The notes below the pieces were generated by a model that ran no database searches, had not been told where the DNA came from, and worked only from the letters and a program-made list of their open reading frames with translations. A stretch of 9,388 nt of DNA from Promethearchaeota archaeon (lineage in GTDB: Archaea; Asgardarchaeota; Lokiarchaeia; Sigyniarchaeales; SOKP01): NCBI GenBank assembly GCA_019058135.1, contig JAHLWE010000344.1, forward strand, positions 1-9,388, written 5' to 3'. Shown in pieces: positions 1-7,101 of the stretch. A program made the position numbers and the translations under genes. Numbering within the stretch: position 1 is the stretch's first letter; each line of letters begins with the position of its first letter.

Positions 1-1
1 A

Positions 2-1285
2 CCAGAACTTGTTCCGAGATATTTTAGATATGTTGTTTTTCCTCAATTTGAAAAGAATCCCCGAGTTATTGATATTGATGAAAAGATGGGGCAAGCATTT
101 AGACAAGCGGTTTCAAGAAAATTAGGTAAAAAATTATGGGATATTCAGTATTTAGCAGGATTAAGTTCTAAGTACGACAAAACAAAAATCTCTAATTTTT
201 TTTCTGATAAAAATAGCCTAGAATCCCATCTCATCAAAAATTTATGCCATATTCTTAATTTCAGTATTTCAGATATTGGCAAAAATGTTTTCACGCTTGG
301 CAATACTTTAAGGTCTACTTTAATTGATATGGAACTCACATCTAGAAGAGGGAGTTACATTGGTTTTAAAGATGAAACTGTTGAAAAAATAAATGATTTC
401 ATAAATAATCTACCGAATGGGGATGAGATTGACGATGATTTTCATAAAATAATGATTAAGAGGAAGAATAATGCGATAGAGACCTTTAACAGATATCTAG
501 ATTTACAAGCTTTATATAGAAAGAGCCAAACAACAAAAGGATATGATTATCTTGGATTTAATTGGAATAGAGAGAATTATAAAAATATTAAAGATTGCTC
601 AATTAAGTCAAAACTAGATTTAATTCTCCAAAATAATGAAAAACGTGACTTCCCTCTAAACGTTCTTTTAATTGATAACCCACGATGCTCCAGATTTTAT
701 ATTAGGGGGTCTTTAAAGAATCCAATTAGTTCTAAAGAATTAAATATACTTAGTAACAAATTAATATCTAGTAGAAAAATAATTAAAAATTCAGGGCTTG
801 GAATAAAACTTATTAAATATACAGAAAAGTTAGAGAGAATTAGCCAAAATTCAAAAGATATGCTAAATTTAGATGGTTCTATTAAACATGAACCGCTCTT
901 ATCTTATATCTTAAATAAAGAAAAGCATGCTATAGCTAAGGAAATTTTTATTTGGAAACCTATTCAAAATAACAAAAATGCAAGTTTTCTTACAGGGCAT
1001 ATCGATATTCTTTTAATAAAAGATAATATAATTTGTGTTGTTGATTATAAACCTGATGAAAAAAATTTCTTACGATCAATTCCCCAAATTACATCTTATG
1101 GATTAATTTTAAGTGAAATATTGGGGATAGAAGTAATTAAAATTAGATGTGTTTCATTTAATAGGAACGAAGCTTGGGAATACTGTCCGTCGATTTTACT
1201 TGATAATATAAATGAAGTTGCAGAATCATTAAAAAAGAATCACCCTACTCTTAATCTTGAATGGATGGAATATTTTAATAAATAA
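2..1285 (+). CDS. Orphan protein with HTH-like N-terminus and PD-(D/E)XK nuclease-like C-terminus (5' partial)
   Basis: The frame is open to the left edge: 28 coherent codons precede the first Met at 86, none an ATG, GTG or TTG with a ribosome site, so the true start probably lies outside. Numbered from that Met, residues 18-63 have the helix rhythm of an XRE/Cro-type helix-turn-helix (LAGLSS, KISNFFS, IKNLCHILNF). Residues about 285-340 look like a RecB/Cas4-type PD-(D/E)XK core: a preceding Glu (E269 or E285), GHID with D307, then D320-Y-K322 at the end of a hydrophobic strand, and Q334-x3-Y338 like the QxxxY helix of that superfamily. Residues 95-265 match nothing I recognise. Role inferred: a DNA-binding Mg-dependent endonuclease, possibly for defence, repair or a mobile element. 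It converges on the helicase gene with 12 nt between stops. The gene is solid; the nuclease fold is likely; the HTH is tentative. Confidence 0.72.
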   Translation, partial: PELVPRYFRYVVFPQFEKNPRVIDIDEKMGQAFRQAVSRKLGKKLWDIQYLAGLSSKYDKTKISNFFSDKNSLESHLIKNLCHILNFSISDIGKNVFTLGNTLRSTLIDMELTSRRGSYIGFKDETVEKINDFINNLPNGDEIDDDFHKIMIKRKNNAIETFNRYLDLQALYRKSQTTKGYDYLGFNWNRENYKNIKDCSIKSKLDLILQNNEKRDFPLNVLLIDNPRCSRFYIRGSLKNPISSKELNILSNKLISSRKIIKNSGLGIKLIKYTEKLERISQNSKDMLNLDGSIKHEPLLSYILNKEKHAIAKEIFIWKPIQNNKNASFLTGHIDILLIKDNIICVVDYKPDEKNFLRSIPQITSYGLILSEILGIEVIKIRCVSFNRNEAWEYCPSILLDNINEVAESLKKNHPTLNLEWMEYFNK

Positions 1286-1297
1286 TTAGTATACTAT

Positions 1298-3973
1298 CTA
1301 TATATAATTCAAATTTTTGATCTTTTGTGGGTTTTTAATTTTTTCAATTATTGATGGAATAAATAGTAATTTATCTTTAATATCTTCATTTAATTTTAAC
1401 GATTCACAGATGTTTTTAATCGTTTGAAAAGAATATATTAGACTTTCAAAAAAATCAATTAAATCTCCTCGATATATAATAATCTCAAAATTTTTTAATA
1501 AGTAATAATAGATATTATCAATTGAACATTTTTTCTCGACTCTTAAAGAAAGAATCAATCTTTGAAGATTGTTTCTCCCACAATCACAATAAGGTGTGTC
1601 TTTACATTCACAATTAAATATGATTTGAGACCAACTGGTCAAGATCTCGACTAAAAATTTTGGAAATTTCTTTCTCTTATTATAATTTCTACTTTCCATA
1701 ATTGATAAAATTGTACCGGAAAATAACTGATTAGATACATATTTGGCATTTAAAATTTTTGATACTTCAGCTAAAACTTTATTTGAGACGTATATATTTT
1801 TCAAGGGTTTCAAATTCAAAGCGACGGTTTCTAATGGAATTTTATTAATAAATATTTGATCTTTAATTAGAAATGCTTCATTAATTGTTAAAAAAGATGT
1901 AGAAATCGCTGTTCCTAATTTAGTAGATTTATATAAAGAATCTTCTTTATTTATTAACCTCTTTTCGATAAGCACTCTCAAAAAATCATCTAACAAATAA
2001 TCATTATTAATTAAATTCTCTTGAAACTCATGGATATCCTCGTATTTTGCGAATTTTTTCATGGAAATAAATGATAATAGTTCAGTAAGCATTCGATCTT
2101 CATCTGGTTCAACTTCAATTGGTTCAAGTTTACCATTTAATAAATGAAGTGCGACCTTTTCCTCGGTTTCTTTATTTCTTAAATTAAAAATTCGATTGGG
2201 TATAACTAGTAGATAAATCTTGCCGAGATCATGCTTTTTAAACCGTCCAGCTCTGCCATACATTTGCTCAAATTCTGATACTTTTAGCCAATTGATCCCC
2301 ATTGCAAGAGAATCAAATATAACTTGACTTTCAGGAAAATCTACACCAGCTGCAAGTGCGGCGGTAGTAACTACGGCAGATATCTTCTGTTTAAGGAATA
2401 AATCTTCAATTTCTTTTTTTTCCTTATATGTCAATCCTGCGTGATATGCTTCAACTTTAATTCGTTGGCTTCTTAGATATTCGCTTAAGGTATGACAATT
2501 CTTTCTAGAATTAGTAAATACAATTGTTTGGCCCTTAAATCCGTAATTTGAAACTTTAGAAAATTCATGCTTTATAAGTTTAGACATATTTTTATTTTTT
2601 TCGTGTTCATTTAAACATAATAATAGATGTCGCTGCATGGGTACGGGCCGCTCACTATATCTTATTAACTTAGCATTCAATTCAGTTGCAATATCTTCTG
2701 GTTTTCCAACAGTTGCACTTAAATATAAATATTGACATTTATTAGGAAGAAATAATGATTTCAATCTAGAAATTAACCCATCAATGATGAATCCTCTTTT
2801 AGAATCCCCCAAATTTTGAATTTCATCAACAATAATTGTTTTAAATTCACCTAATTCCTGAGGATTTCCACTTCTAAGGAAAAAATCAAGCGCTTCATAA
2901 GTCCCCACAATAATTTGGGAATTTTTTATATCTCCAGAATCATATAAATAATCTTCTCCAATTATTGTCTTTCCAACTCTTATGGCAACGTTGATCCCTA
3001 ATTTATTATATCTTTCTTTAAATTCCTCATAACGTAAATTAGCTAAAGCAACAATCGGGACTAAATATAACATCTTATTTTCTTTGTTCATTAATATCTT
3101 CTTTATACCAGCTAATTCGGCAATTAATGTTTTCCCAGAAGAAGTCTGTGATACAATCATTAAATCAATATTTTTATTTACATCGAGTAATCCTGATTCT
3201 ATAGATTTAATTTGAATTGGCAGTAGTTCTCCATATCCTTCTCTTTTTAATAGTTCCTTAAACTCATCTGGAAAATCAATTTCATTAATAGTTAATTTAT
3301 ATTCTCTTTCTTCCTCTTTCCTTTTTTCTAATAAATCATATAAAGTTAAATCAGAATTTTTTACTGGATTGAAATTTGGGGTGAAAGTAGTTAATATTTT
3401 TTTAACATTCTTAAATTTTAAAATTAAATGTTTCAAGAAATCTTTTAATTTTGGTTTAATATCAATATCTCGCATTTTCAATTCATTAATAATAAGAGAA
3501 AGAGCGCAATTAGGGCATATTAATTGGTTCTTAAAAGAACGGATTATTTCAGATTTATCCAACAAGGTAAATTTATTATTGTTTAGGCATGAATTACAGA
3601 GCGTTAAACGCTCAATTCTATTAAATTGAAAAGATTTTAGCATTTCCATCAAAGATTTTAAATTCTTTATATCCGCTTGGTCTGAGATTGCCAGAAATTT
3701 ATTTTTATTAGATTTTAAAAATTCTTTAAACAATCTCGGATCAACAGGTTTGGTTCCTCCTTTGAGATGTTTTTCAAATTTCACTGGGCGGATTTTATTC
3801 TTAAGATCTAATCCAAATATCAATTCCCCCTTAAAAAATGGCTGGCTAGAATAAATTAATTGCCTGCCAGTTTTCTTTTTTAAATAGAATAAATAGACTG
3901 TAAATATTTCTTTTTTTGTATGTAATGGATTTCTATCAAGAACAATAAAAAAATCTTTATTAATTGAAACCAA
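1298..3973 (-). CDS. Archaeal Ski2-like SF2 DEAD/DEAH helicase with zinc-binding ends (DUF5814-type)
   Basis: This 891-residue ATP-dependent helicase, presumably cytosolic, has all the core motifs: Walker A SSGKT (K281), DEIQ box (383-386), SAT (419-421), VFTNSR (485-490), TAALAAGVDFP (537-547) and QMYGRAGR (570-577). The Q/YGRAGR motif VI and helical C-terminal part (about 620-760) place it near Ski2/Hel308. Two features recall the archaeal DUF5814 family: an N-terminal region with a zinc finger (C126-x2-C129, C153-x2-C156) and a C-terminal cluster C788-x-C790-x5-C796-x-C798. The start is TTG (3973-3971): the frame is closed by TAG seven codons upstream and no ATG lies nearer than residue 109. 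A TATA-like box at 4014-4022 predicts a short leader. The protein is full length for the family. Substrate (DNA or RNA) and role are unknown; DNA repair or RNA processing are inferences. Confidence 0.88.
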   Translation of the reverse strand: MVSINKDFFIVLDRNPLHTKKEIFTVYLFYLKKKTGRQLIYSSQPFFKGELIFGLDLKNKIRPVKFEKHLKGGTKPVDPRLFKEFLKSNKNKFLAISDQADIKNLKSLMEMLKSFQFNRIERLTLCNSCLNNNKFTLLDKSEIIRSFKNQLICPNCALSLIINELKMRDIDIKPKLKDFLKHLILKFKNVKKILTTFTPNFNPVKNSDLTLYDLLEKRKEEEREYKLTINEIDFPDEFKELLKREGYGELLPIQIKSIESGLLDVNKNIDLMIVSQTSSGKTLIAELAGIKKILMNKENKMLYLVPIVALANLRYEEFKERYNKLGINVAIRVGKTIIGEDYLYDSGDIKNSQIIVGTYEALDFFLRSGNPQELGEFKTIIVDEIQNLGDSKRGFIIDGLISRLKSLFLPNKCQYLYLSATVGKPEDIATELNAKLIRYSERPVPMQRHLLLCLNEHEKNKNMSKLIKHEFSKVSNYGFKGQTIVFTNSRKNCHTLSEYLRSQRIKVEAYHAGLTYKEKKEIEDLFLKQKISAVVTTAALAAGVDFPESQVIFDSLAMGINWLKVSEFEQMYGRAGRFKKHDLGKIYLLVIPNRIFNLRNKETEEKVALHLLNGKLEPIEVEPDEDRMLTELLSFISMKKFAKYEDIHEFQENLINNDYLLDDFLRVLIEKRLINKEDSLYKSTKLGTAISTSFLTINEAFLIKDQIFINKIPLETVALNLKPLKNIYVSNKVLAEVSKILNAKYVSNQLFSGTILSIMESRNYNKRKKFPKFLVEILTSWSQIIFNCECKDTPYCDCGRNNLQRLILSLRVEKKCSIDNIYYYLLKNFEIIIYRGDLIDFFESLIYSFQTIKNICESLKLNEDIKDKLLFIPSIIEKIKNPQKIKNLNYI

Positions 3974-4013
3974 TTTGCTGTCCCAAAATAATGACTAAAT
4001 CTATAACTATGAA

Positions 4014-4022
4014 TTTATAAAA
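4014..4022 (-). promoter_or_regulatory. TATA-like box of the helicase gene
   Basis: On the minus strand this reads TTTTATAAA and is centred about 45 nt upstream of the TTG start. Archaeal initiation about 25-27 nt downstream would fall near 3991 and give a leader of roughly 18 nt. This supports the TTG start. The surroundings are very A+T-rich, so the match alone is weak. Confidence 0.4.
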
Positions 4023-4091
4023 TATTTATCAATAATAACCTTTTCTTGAAAAAGAGTGAATTTAAGAAAATAAGAAAGAAAATTTGATTAG

Positions 4092-4253
4092 TTAAAATCC
4101 GAATATGGTTTTAATTCGATTGAAAATATCAATAATTTGCTTTAATTTAGGTTCATCACCGGAATTAAGAAAATGTTCAATCCATTGAGATAGACCCCCA
4201 CTTTTTATCCAATCTAAAAAATATTCGACAGATTGTTTATCGACATCGGACAT
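4092..4253 (-). CDS. Small hypothetical protein (53 aa)
   Basis: An ATG-to-TAA frame encodes 53 residues, starting MSDVDKQSVEYFLDWIKSGG and ending RIKTIFGF. It is balanced, soluble and probably all-helical: two amphipathic helices (about 7-29 and 34-51) are separated by NSGDEP, and it has two Trp and no Cys. The region has more G+C than its flanks, as coding sequence here does. A TATA-like element (minus strand AAATATAT, 4285-4292) lies about 35 nt before the ATG, and AAAGGGATGATGAG directly precedes it. It lies upstream of the helicase gene on the same strand, but the helicase has its own promoter-like site between them. I recognise no family. It could be a small adaptor; function unknown. 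Confidence 0.6.
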   Translation of the reverse strand: MSDVDKQSVEYFLDWIKSGGLSQWIEHFLNSGDEPKLKQIIDIFNRIKTIFGF

Positions 4254-4284
4254 TATCTCATCATCCCTTTTGAATACATAATTA

Positions 4285-4292
4285 ATATATTT
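4285..4292 (-). promoter_or_regulatory. TATA-like box of the 53-aa gene
   Basis: The minus strand reads AAATATAT here, centred about 35 nt upstream of the ATG at 4253. Initiation about 26 nt downstream would leave a leader of some 9 nt. The rest of 4254-4429 is almost pure A/T; I see no gene, hairpin or RNA element in it beyond promoter-like sequence for the two flanking genes. Confidence 0.35.
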
Positions 4293-4350
4293 TCAAACTT
4301 ATTTAATTCTTAATTATTATTATTTATTACTTTTTTTATTGAGATATTTA

Positions 4351-4360
4351 TTATATAAAT
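4351..4360 (+). promoter_or_regulatory. Possible TATA-like box for the split zinc-finger gene
   Basis: TTATATAAAT is the best plus-strand TATA-like match before the ATG at 4430. It would place initiation near 4380 and leave a leader of about 50 nt. The whole stretch is A/T, so several other matches are possible. Confidence 0.25.
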
Positions 4361-4429
4361 AAAGTATTTAATTATTAATTTCTACTTTAATTTTTTATTT
4401 TTTCAAAGTAAAATTTTAAGCGAAAAAAA

Positions 4430-5381
4430 ATGCCCGAAGTAAGAATTAAAAGTCCAAGTATTGATGATATTTTCAATAAATGGAAACAAAACGCTTATAG
4501 ACAAAAGAAAAAAGAATGGAAAAGCAATTTGGAACCAAAGGTGCAGTATTTTCACTTGATACAATTTCTGCTGGTGAAACGGTAAAAGAAACCATGAAAG
4601 AAGCCTCCATCTACTTTTTAGTCGAACAGAAAGTAGAATCATCCAAGGATCAGAAAGAAGAACGTGGGGATATAAAAGAACTAAGTAAAAATACTTTTTA
4701 TTCATTAAGAGGTGCTAAAATTGATAAAAAAAAGTGGAAGGGACCTGATATTGTACCAATGTTTGACACAATAGAACCTGTACCTTGCAGTGATTGTAAA
4801 GGAAAAGGATACACCAAGACAAAATGTAAAGAATGCACTAATGGAAATAAAACAACCGATATGATAGTATTGACTGGTGCTGAAGCGAAAAAAGAAAAAA
4901 ACCGTTCAAGTATAATTGCAATGTTTGTTATAAAACTGGAGTGATTAGAAACAGATGTAAAACATGTGATGGATACGGAACAACATATAAATGGAAATTA
5001 TTACCAGTACCTTTCATATCCAAAATGGCAAATGTTCCCAAACTCTACTCAAGTGCTCCAACTAAATACGAAAAACAAATTGGTGAAGAGTTAGGAGAAT
5101 TAATTGAATCTGTTGAAGGAATTAAATTTACTAATGTAAAGGATTTATCGGATAAAACTATTAAGCCAAACCTTGGTTACTATAATAAAAATATATCCAA
5201 AGTAGTCAAAAGAGCTGCAAATGACTATCAGAAATTTGAAAAGGACAAAGACTATAAGATTAAAAGTCCAATCTATGTATTCCCTCTAATACAAATATTT
5301 TGTGAGAGTAAAAAAGGGAAGAAATTCGAGATATACGCCGTCGGGAGCGAACAGAAGTTTATTACGTATAGCAATTTCTAA
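4430..5381 (+). pseudogene. DnaJ-type zinc-finger protein resembling SSUH2, split by two frameshifts
   Basis: Three consecutive open segments read as one protein of about 315 residues. Segment A starts at ATG 4430 (MPEVRIKSPSIDDIFNKWKQ) and runs into poly-A near 4505-4523. Segment B continues in the -1 frame to about 4901, where segment C takes over, again in the -1 frame, to TAA 5379-5381. The four CxxCxGxG-like repeats of a DnaJ zinc domain are divided between frames: CSDCKGKG and CKECTNGN in B, CNVCYKTG and CKTCDGYG in C. Together they argue for one gene. There is no J domain (no HPD). The C-terminal stretch, with IYVFPL and then FEIYAVGSEQ, resembles the end of animal SSUH2 proteins (iPlt..V.y..gk.f.vYG), from memory and not alignment. 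Each shift equals loss of one A, so this may be a recent pseudogene, a homopolymer sequencing error, or recoding/transcript slippage. Runs of eight T inside other genes here stay in frame, which weakens a general error explanation. Confidence 0.7.
4896..4902 (+). other. A_AAA_AAC slippery heptamer at the second frame junction
   Basis: In the frame of the middle segment the codons are GAA-AAA-AAC, so the heptamer A_AAA_AAC sits in the X_XXY_YYZ register required for -1 slippage. After a -1 slip, reading resumes at CCG (4902-4904) and leads to the third and fourth Cys pairs. I see no clear hairpin or pseudoknot in the next 60 nt. An A7 run is also a likely site for an indel or polymerase slippage. 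Confidence 0.45.
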
Positions 5382-5387
5382 ATTTAA

Positions 5388-5404
5388 TTATTTTTTATTT
5401 TTTT
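5388..5404 (+). terminator. Poly-T terminator of the split zinc-finger gene
   Basis: A T-rich tract, including T6-A-T7 at 5391-5404, begins 7 nt after the stop codon on the coding strand. Archaeal transcription commonly ends at such U-tracts without a stem. It lies in the 41-nt gap between two convergent genes. Confidence 0.55.
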
Positions 5405-5418
5405 AAACTTGTTAAAAC

Positions 5419-5435
5419 CGATTTAAAGTAAATCG
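5419..5435 (-). terminator. Hairpin overlapping the stop of the membrane-protein gene
   Basis: CGATTTA and TAAATCG form perfect 7-bp arms around a 3-nt loop. The hairpin includes the last codons and stop (5423-5425) of the minus-strand gene and is followed on that strand by GTTTT. It could help end transcription or protect the transcript 3' end. The stem is short and A/T-rich, so confidence is modest. Confidence 0.35.
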
Positions 5436-6025
5436 ATGTCTATTTTTTTAGATTTAACTTTCTTTTTCACATTTTCTAATTTTTCTTCAAGCAACTCGCT
5501 ATAAATCTGTGCAAGGTAAAAATTTTCCTTTAATTCTTCATCATAACCTGTTAATTTTTCAAATCTTTTATTTAAAGAATAATTGATAACTTTTTTTCTA
5601 AAACCAATGAATAAAACTACTATAATACCACAAATAATTAAAAGTACTGCCATATACATATTGTAATGAAATCCCTGAGTCTCACAAAACAAATGATAGA
5701 AGAAATAGGAAATAAGACCACCAATGTTCACAAATGCTATATCAAAAATTGCATTAAGACCTGAATCACGTCGACCTTCGAATTTTAATCCAGCTTTAAA
5801 TAGAATAACATTTTCAAATAATTCCCAAATTAGAGCACTAAATTGTAAAAATGAAAATGCATCAGGGGGTAAAAATAAATTTAATAATATTGGGAATCCT
5901 ATTAATCCCATTAATATATGACCGAACGTGTAATAATCAATACCCGTAGTTCCAACTTGTATTAAAGTTTTTGCAAATATTGGCAAACTTTTATCGTTTT
6001 TTTTACTTGACTTCTTTTTTTCCAT
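5423..6025 (-). CDS. Four-helix membrane protein with H..G / WE..E / D..N..D..N..GG signature
   Basis: The 200-residue protein begins with a Lys/Ser-rich cytosolic tail (1-13). Hydrophobic spans lie near 31-52, 57-76, 93-113 and 121-142. The C-terminal part (about 145-195) is charged and helical, with coiled-coil character near 170-192. Polar residues in the membrane part form a pattern: H36 and G40, W67-E68 and E71, then R85-R86-D87, N91, D95, N100 and G102-G103. This layout resembles the broad VanZ/DUF2238/DUF2585-type group of small membrane proteins, which keep His, Glu and Asp/Asn at similar spacing; the match is by pattern only. ATG 6025 is the first in-frame Met and no clear Shine-Dalgarno precedes it. 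It is divergent from the ECF gene and convergent with the split zinc-finger gene. Function unknown; a lipid or envelope role is possible. Confidence 0.75.
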   Translation of the reverse strand: MEKKKSSKKNDKSLPIFAKTLIQVGTTGIDYYTFGHILMGLIGFPILLNLFLPPDAFSFLQFSALIWELFENVILFKAGLKFEGRRDSGLNAIFDIAFVNIGGLISYFFYHLFCETQGFHYNMYMAVLLIICGIIVVLFIGFRKKVINYSLNKRFEKLTGYDEELKENFYLAQIYSELLEEKLENVKKKVKSKKIDIDLL

Positions 6026-6215
6026 AATTTTTCACAATTTAAATAATTCCATTTTTACAATCGATTTTATCCATTAATTAATATAAAATCTGACTATTTT
6101 AGATTTATTGGTTTATATTAAAAATATAACTGATTTTATTTATGGATCAAGATTAATTTAAAAATCCTTAAGTGAATTCAGAATATTTTTTTTTATTGAT
6201 AATAAAATTTATATG

Positions 6216-6246
6216 TAAGTTTGAACTTATTATAAGTTGAAACTTA
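6216..6246. promoter_or_regulatory. Tandem palindromic operator upstream of the ECF S-component gene
   Basis: Two copies of TAAGTT-N2-AACTTA (6216-6229 with TG, 6233-6246 with GA) are separated by TTA, giving 17 nt centre to centre. Together they form a 31-nt near-perfect dyad centred on T6231, broken only by a G:G pair. A TATA-like TATATATT (6245-6252) directly abuts the second copy, and the ATG lies at 6283. This fits a site for a dimeric or paired-dimer transcription factor controlling uptake by substrate supply. The regulator and ligand cannot be read from the window. The rest of 6026-6282 is A/T-rich promoter sequence with no gene or recognisable riboswitch. Confidence 0.6.
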
Positions 6247-6252
6247 TATATT
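6245..6252 (+). promoter_or_regulatory. TATA-like box of the ECF S-component gene
   Basis: TATATATT-type sequence lies about 34 nt before the ATG at 6283. Initiation 25-27 nt downstream would fall near 6275, giving a leader of only a few nucleotides. The AAAAGG at 6275-6280 is too close to the ATG to be a normal Shine-Dalgarno site, which also suggests a very short leader. The box touches the second operator palindrome, so a bound factor would block TBP/TFB. Confidence 0.4.
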
Positions 6253-6282
6253 TATTACATAACTCCCTATTTAGAAAAGGAT

Positions 6283-7065
6283 ATGAGTGAGTTAAAAATT
6301 TACACCAATAATGAGGAAATGCGCTCCTCAATTAAGATAGCCACGACAGCAATGATGATTGTTTTGGTTTGTATTGTTACCATGATATTTTCAGTTTATT
6401 TGCCATCAAGTGAAGGATTTTTTAATATTGGTGAAGCAATGGTTTATATTAGTGCAATATTATTTGGTCCGTATGTTGGTGCTATTTCGGGCGGAGTGGG
6501 TTCAATGCTTGCAGATTTTTTATTGGGGTTCCCTCATTATGCTCCCGGAACGTTAATTATTAAGGGAATTGAAGGATATATTGTAGGTTTTTTTTATTTT
6601 AAGATGAAAAAATTAGAATTATCTCAGAAAAATTGGTATCTTTTAACGATTTTAATTGCTTTTTTAATTAATTTAGCAGTAATTCTTATTGGATTTATAT
6701 ATTATCAAGGTTTAGCTTATGTTGGTGGATATATTGGAGGAACTCCTATTTGGGAAATTACTGCAGAATTTAATATGATATTATGGCTCATAATAGGTGT
6801 AATTGGATTCATTTCTATCGTTGTTATTGGATATAAATATAGTCAAGATATTGGGCTTAAAATCATTTCTATGTTAATAGGTGGGATTATTATAGTAATT
6901 GGCTATTTACTATATGCGACATTTGTTTTGCAGTATGCAGGGGCATTTACAGAAATTCCATTTAATTTTCTTCAATCTTTTATTGGAATATTAATCGCTG
7001 TTCCAACCATTTCTTCCTTAGAAAAATACAGCGGGGTTATTGCATTCACTAGATTTAAAAAATAA
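6283..7065 (+). CDS. ECF transporter S component (substrate-binding membrane subunit)
   Basis: The 260-residue polytopic membrane protein has the hallmark N-terminal half of energy-coupling-factor S components of the PF07155 (ECF-ribofla_trS) type. In residues 45-103, GFFNIGEAMVYISA is followed by FGPYVGAISGGVGSMLADF, APGTLIIKGIEG and a Gly-rich helix. Such subunits capture a vitamin or other micronutrient and pass it through the membrane with a shared EcfT/EcfA ATPase module. No EcfA or EcfT gene is in the window, so it would rely on one encoded elsewhere. Hydrophobic spans occur near 16-40, 50-80, 88-106, 118-141, 162-184, 195-217 and 229-246. That is more and longer than the usual six-helix, roughly 180-200-residue S component; the second half (142-226) holds an added stretch. 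The substrate cannot be assigned. Expression is probably controlled by the palindromes at 6216-6246. Confidence 0.85.
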   Translation: MSELKIYTNNEEMRSSIKIATTAMMIVLVCIVTMIFSVYLPSSEGFFNIGEAMVYISAILFGPYVGAISGGVGSMLADFLLGFPHYAPGTLIIKGIEGYIVGFFYFKMKKLELSQKNWYLLTILIAFLINLAVILIGFIYYQGLAYVGGYIGGTPIWEITAEFNMILWLIIGVIGFISIVVIGYKYSQDIGLKIISMLIGGIIIVIGYLLYATFVLQYAGAFTEIPFNFLQSFIGILIAVPTISSLEKYSGVIAFTRFKK

Positions 7066-7101
7066 ATCTTATTCACTTTTCTAATTTACAAATTTTCAAG
7101 G

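Noticed and set aside
145..339. 64-residue minus-strand open frame
   Set aside because: It lies wholly opposite the nuclease-like gene and has no promoter or recognisable domain; it is a shadow frame.
3369..3629. 86-residue plus-strand open frame
   Set aside because: It is antisense to the helicase N-terminal zinc-finger region, where coding is certain.
1..3973. Nuclease plus helicase as a two-gene defence system
   Set aside because: The genes are convergent, not co-transcribed, and the helicase resembles a widely conserved archaeal family. No other defence gene is visible.
4403..4705. 100-residue minus-strand open frame
   Set aside because: It is opposite the first part of the split zinc-finger gene; its Leu/Phe-rich content mirrors Lys/Glu-rich coding on the other strand.
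5724..5921. 65-residue plus-strand open frame
   Set aside because: It is antisense to the membrane spans of the minus-strand gene and has no support of its own.
6026..6282. Riboswitch upstream of the ECF transporter gene
   Set aside because: The leader is probably only a few nucleotides long, and no conserved aptamer or stem set is visible; the dyads look like DNA operators.
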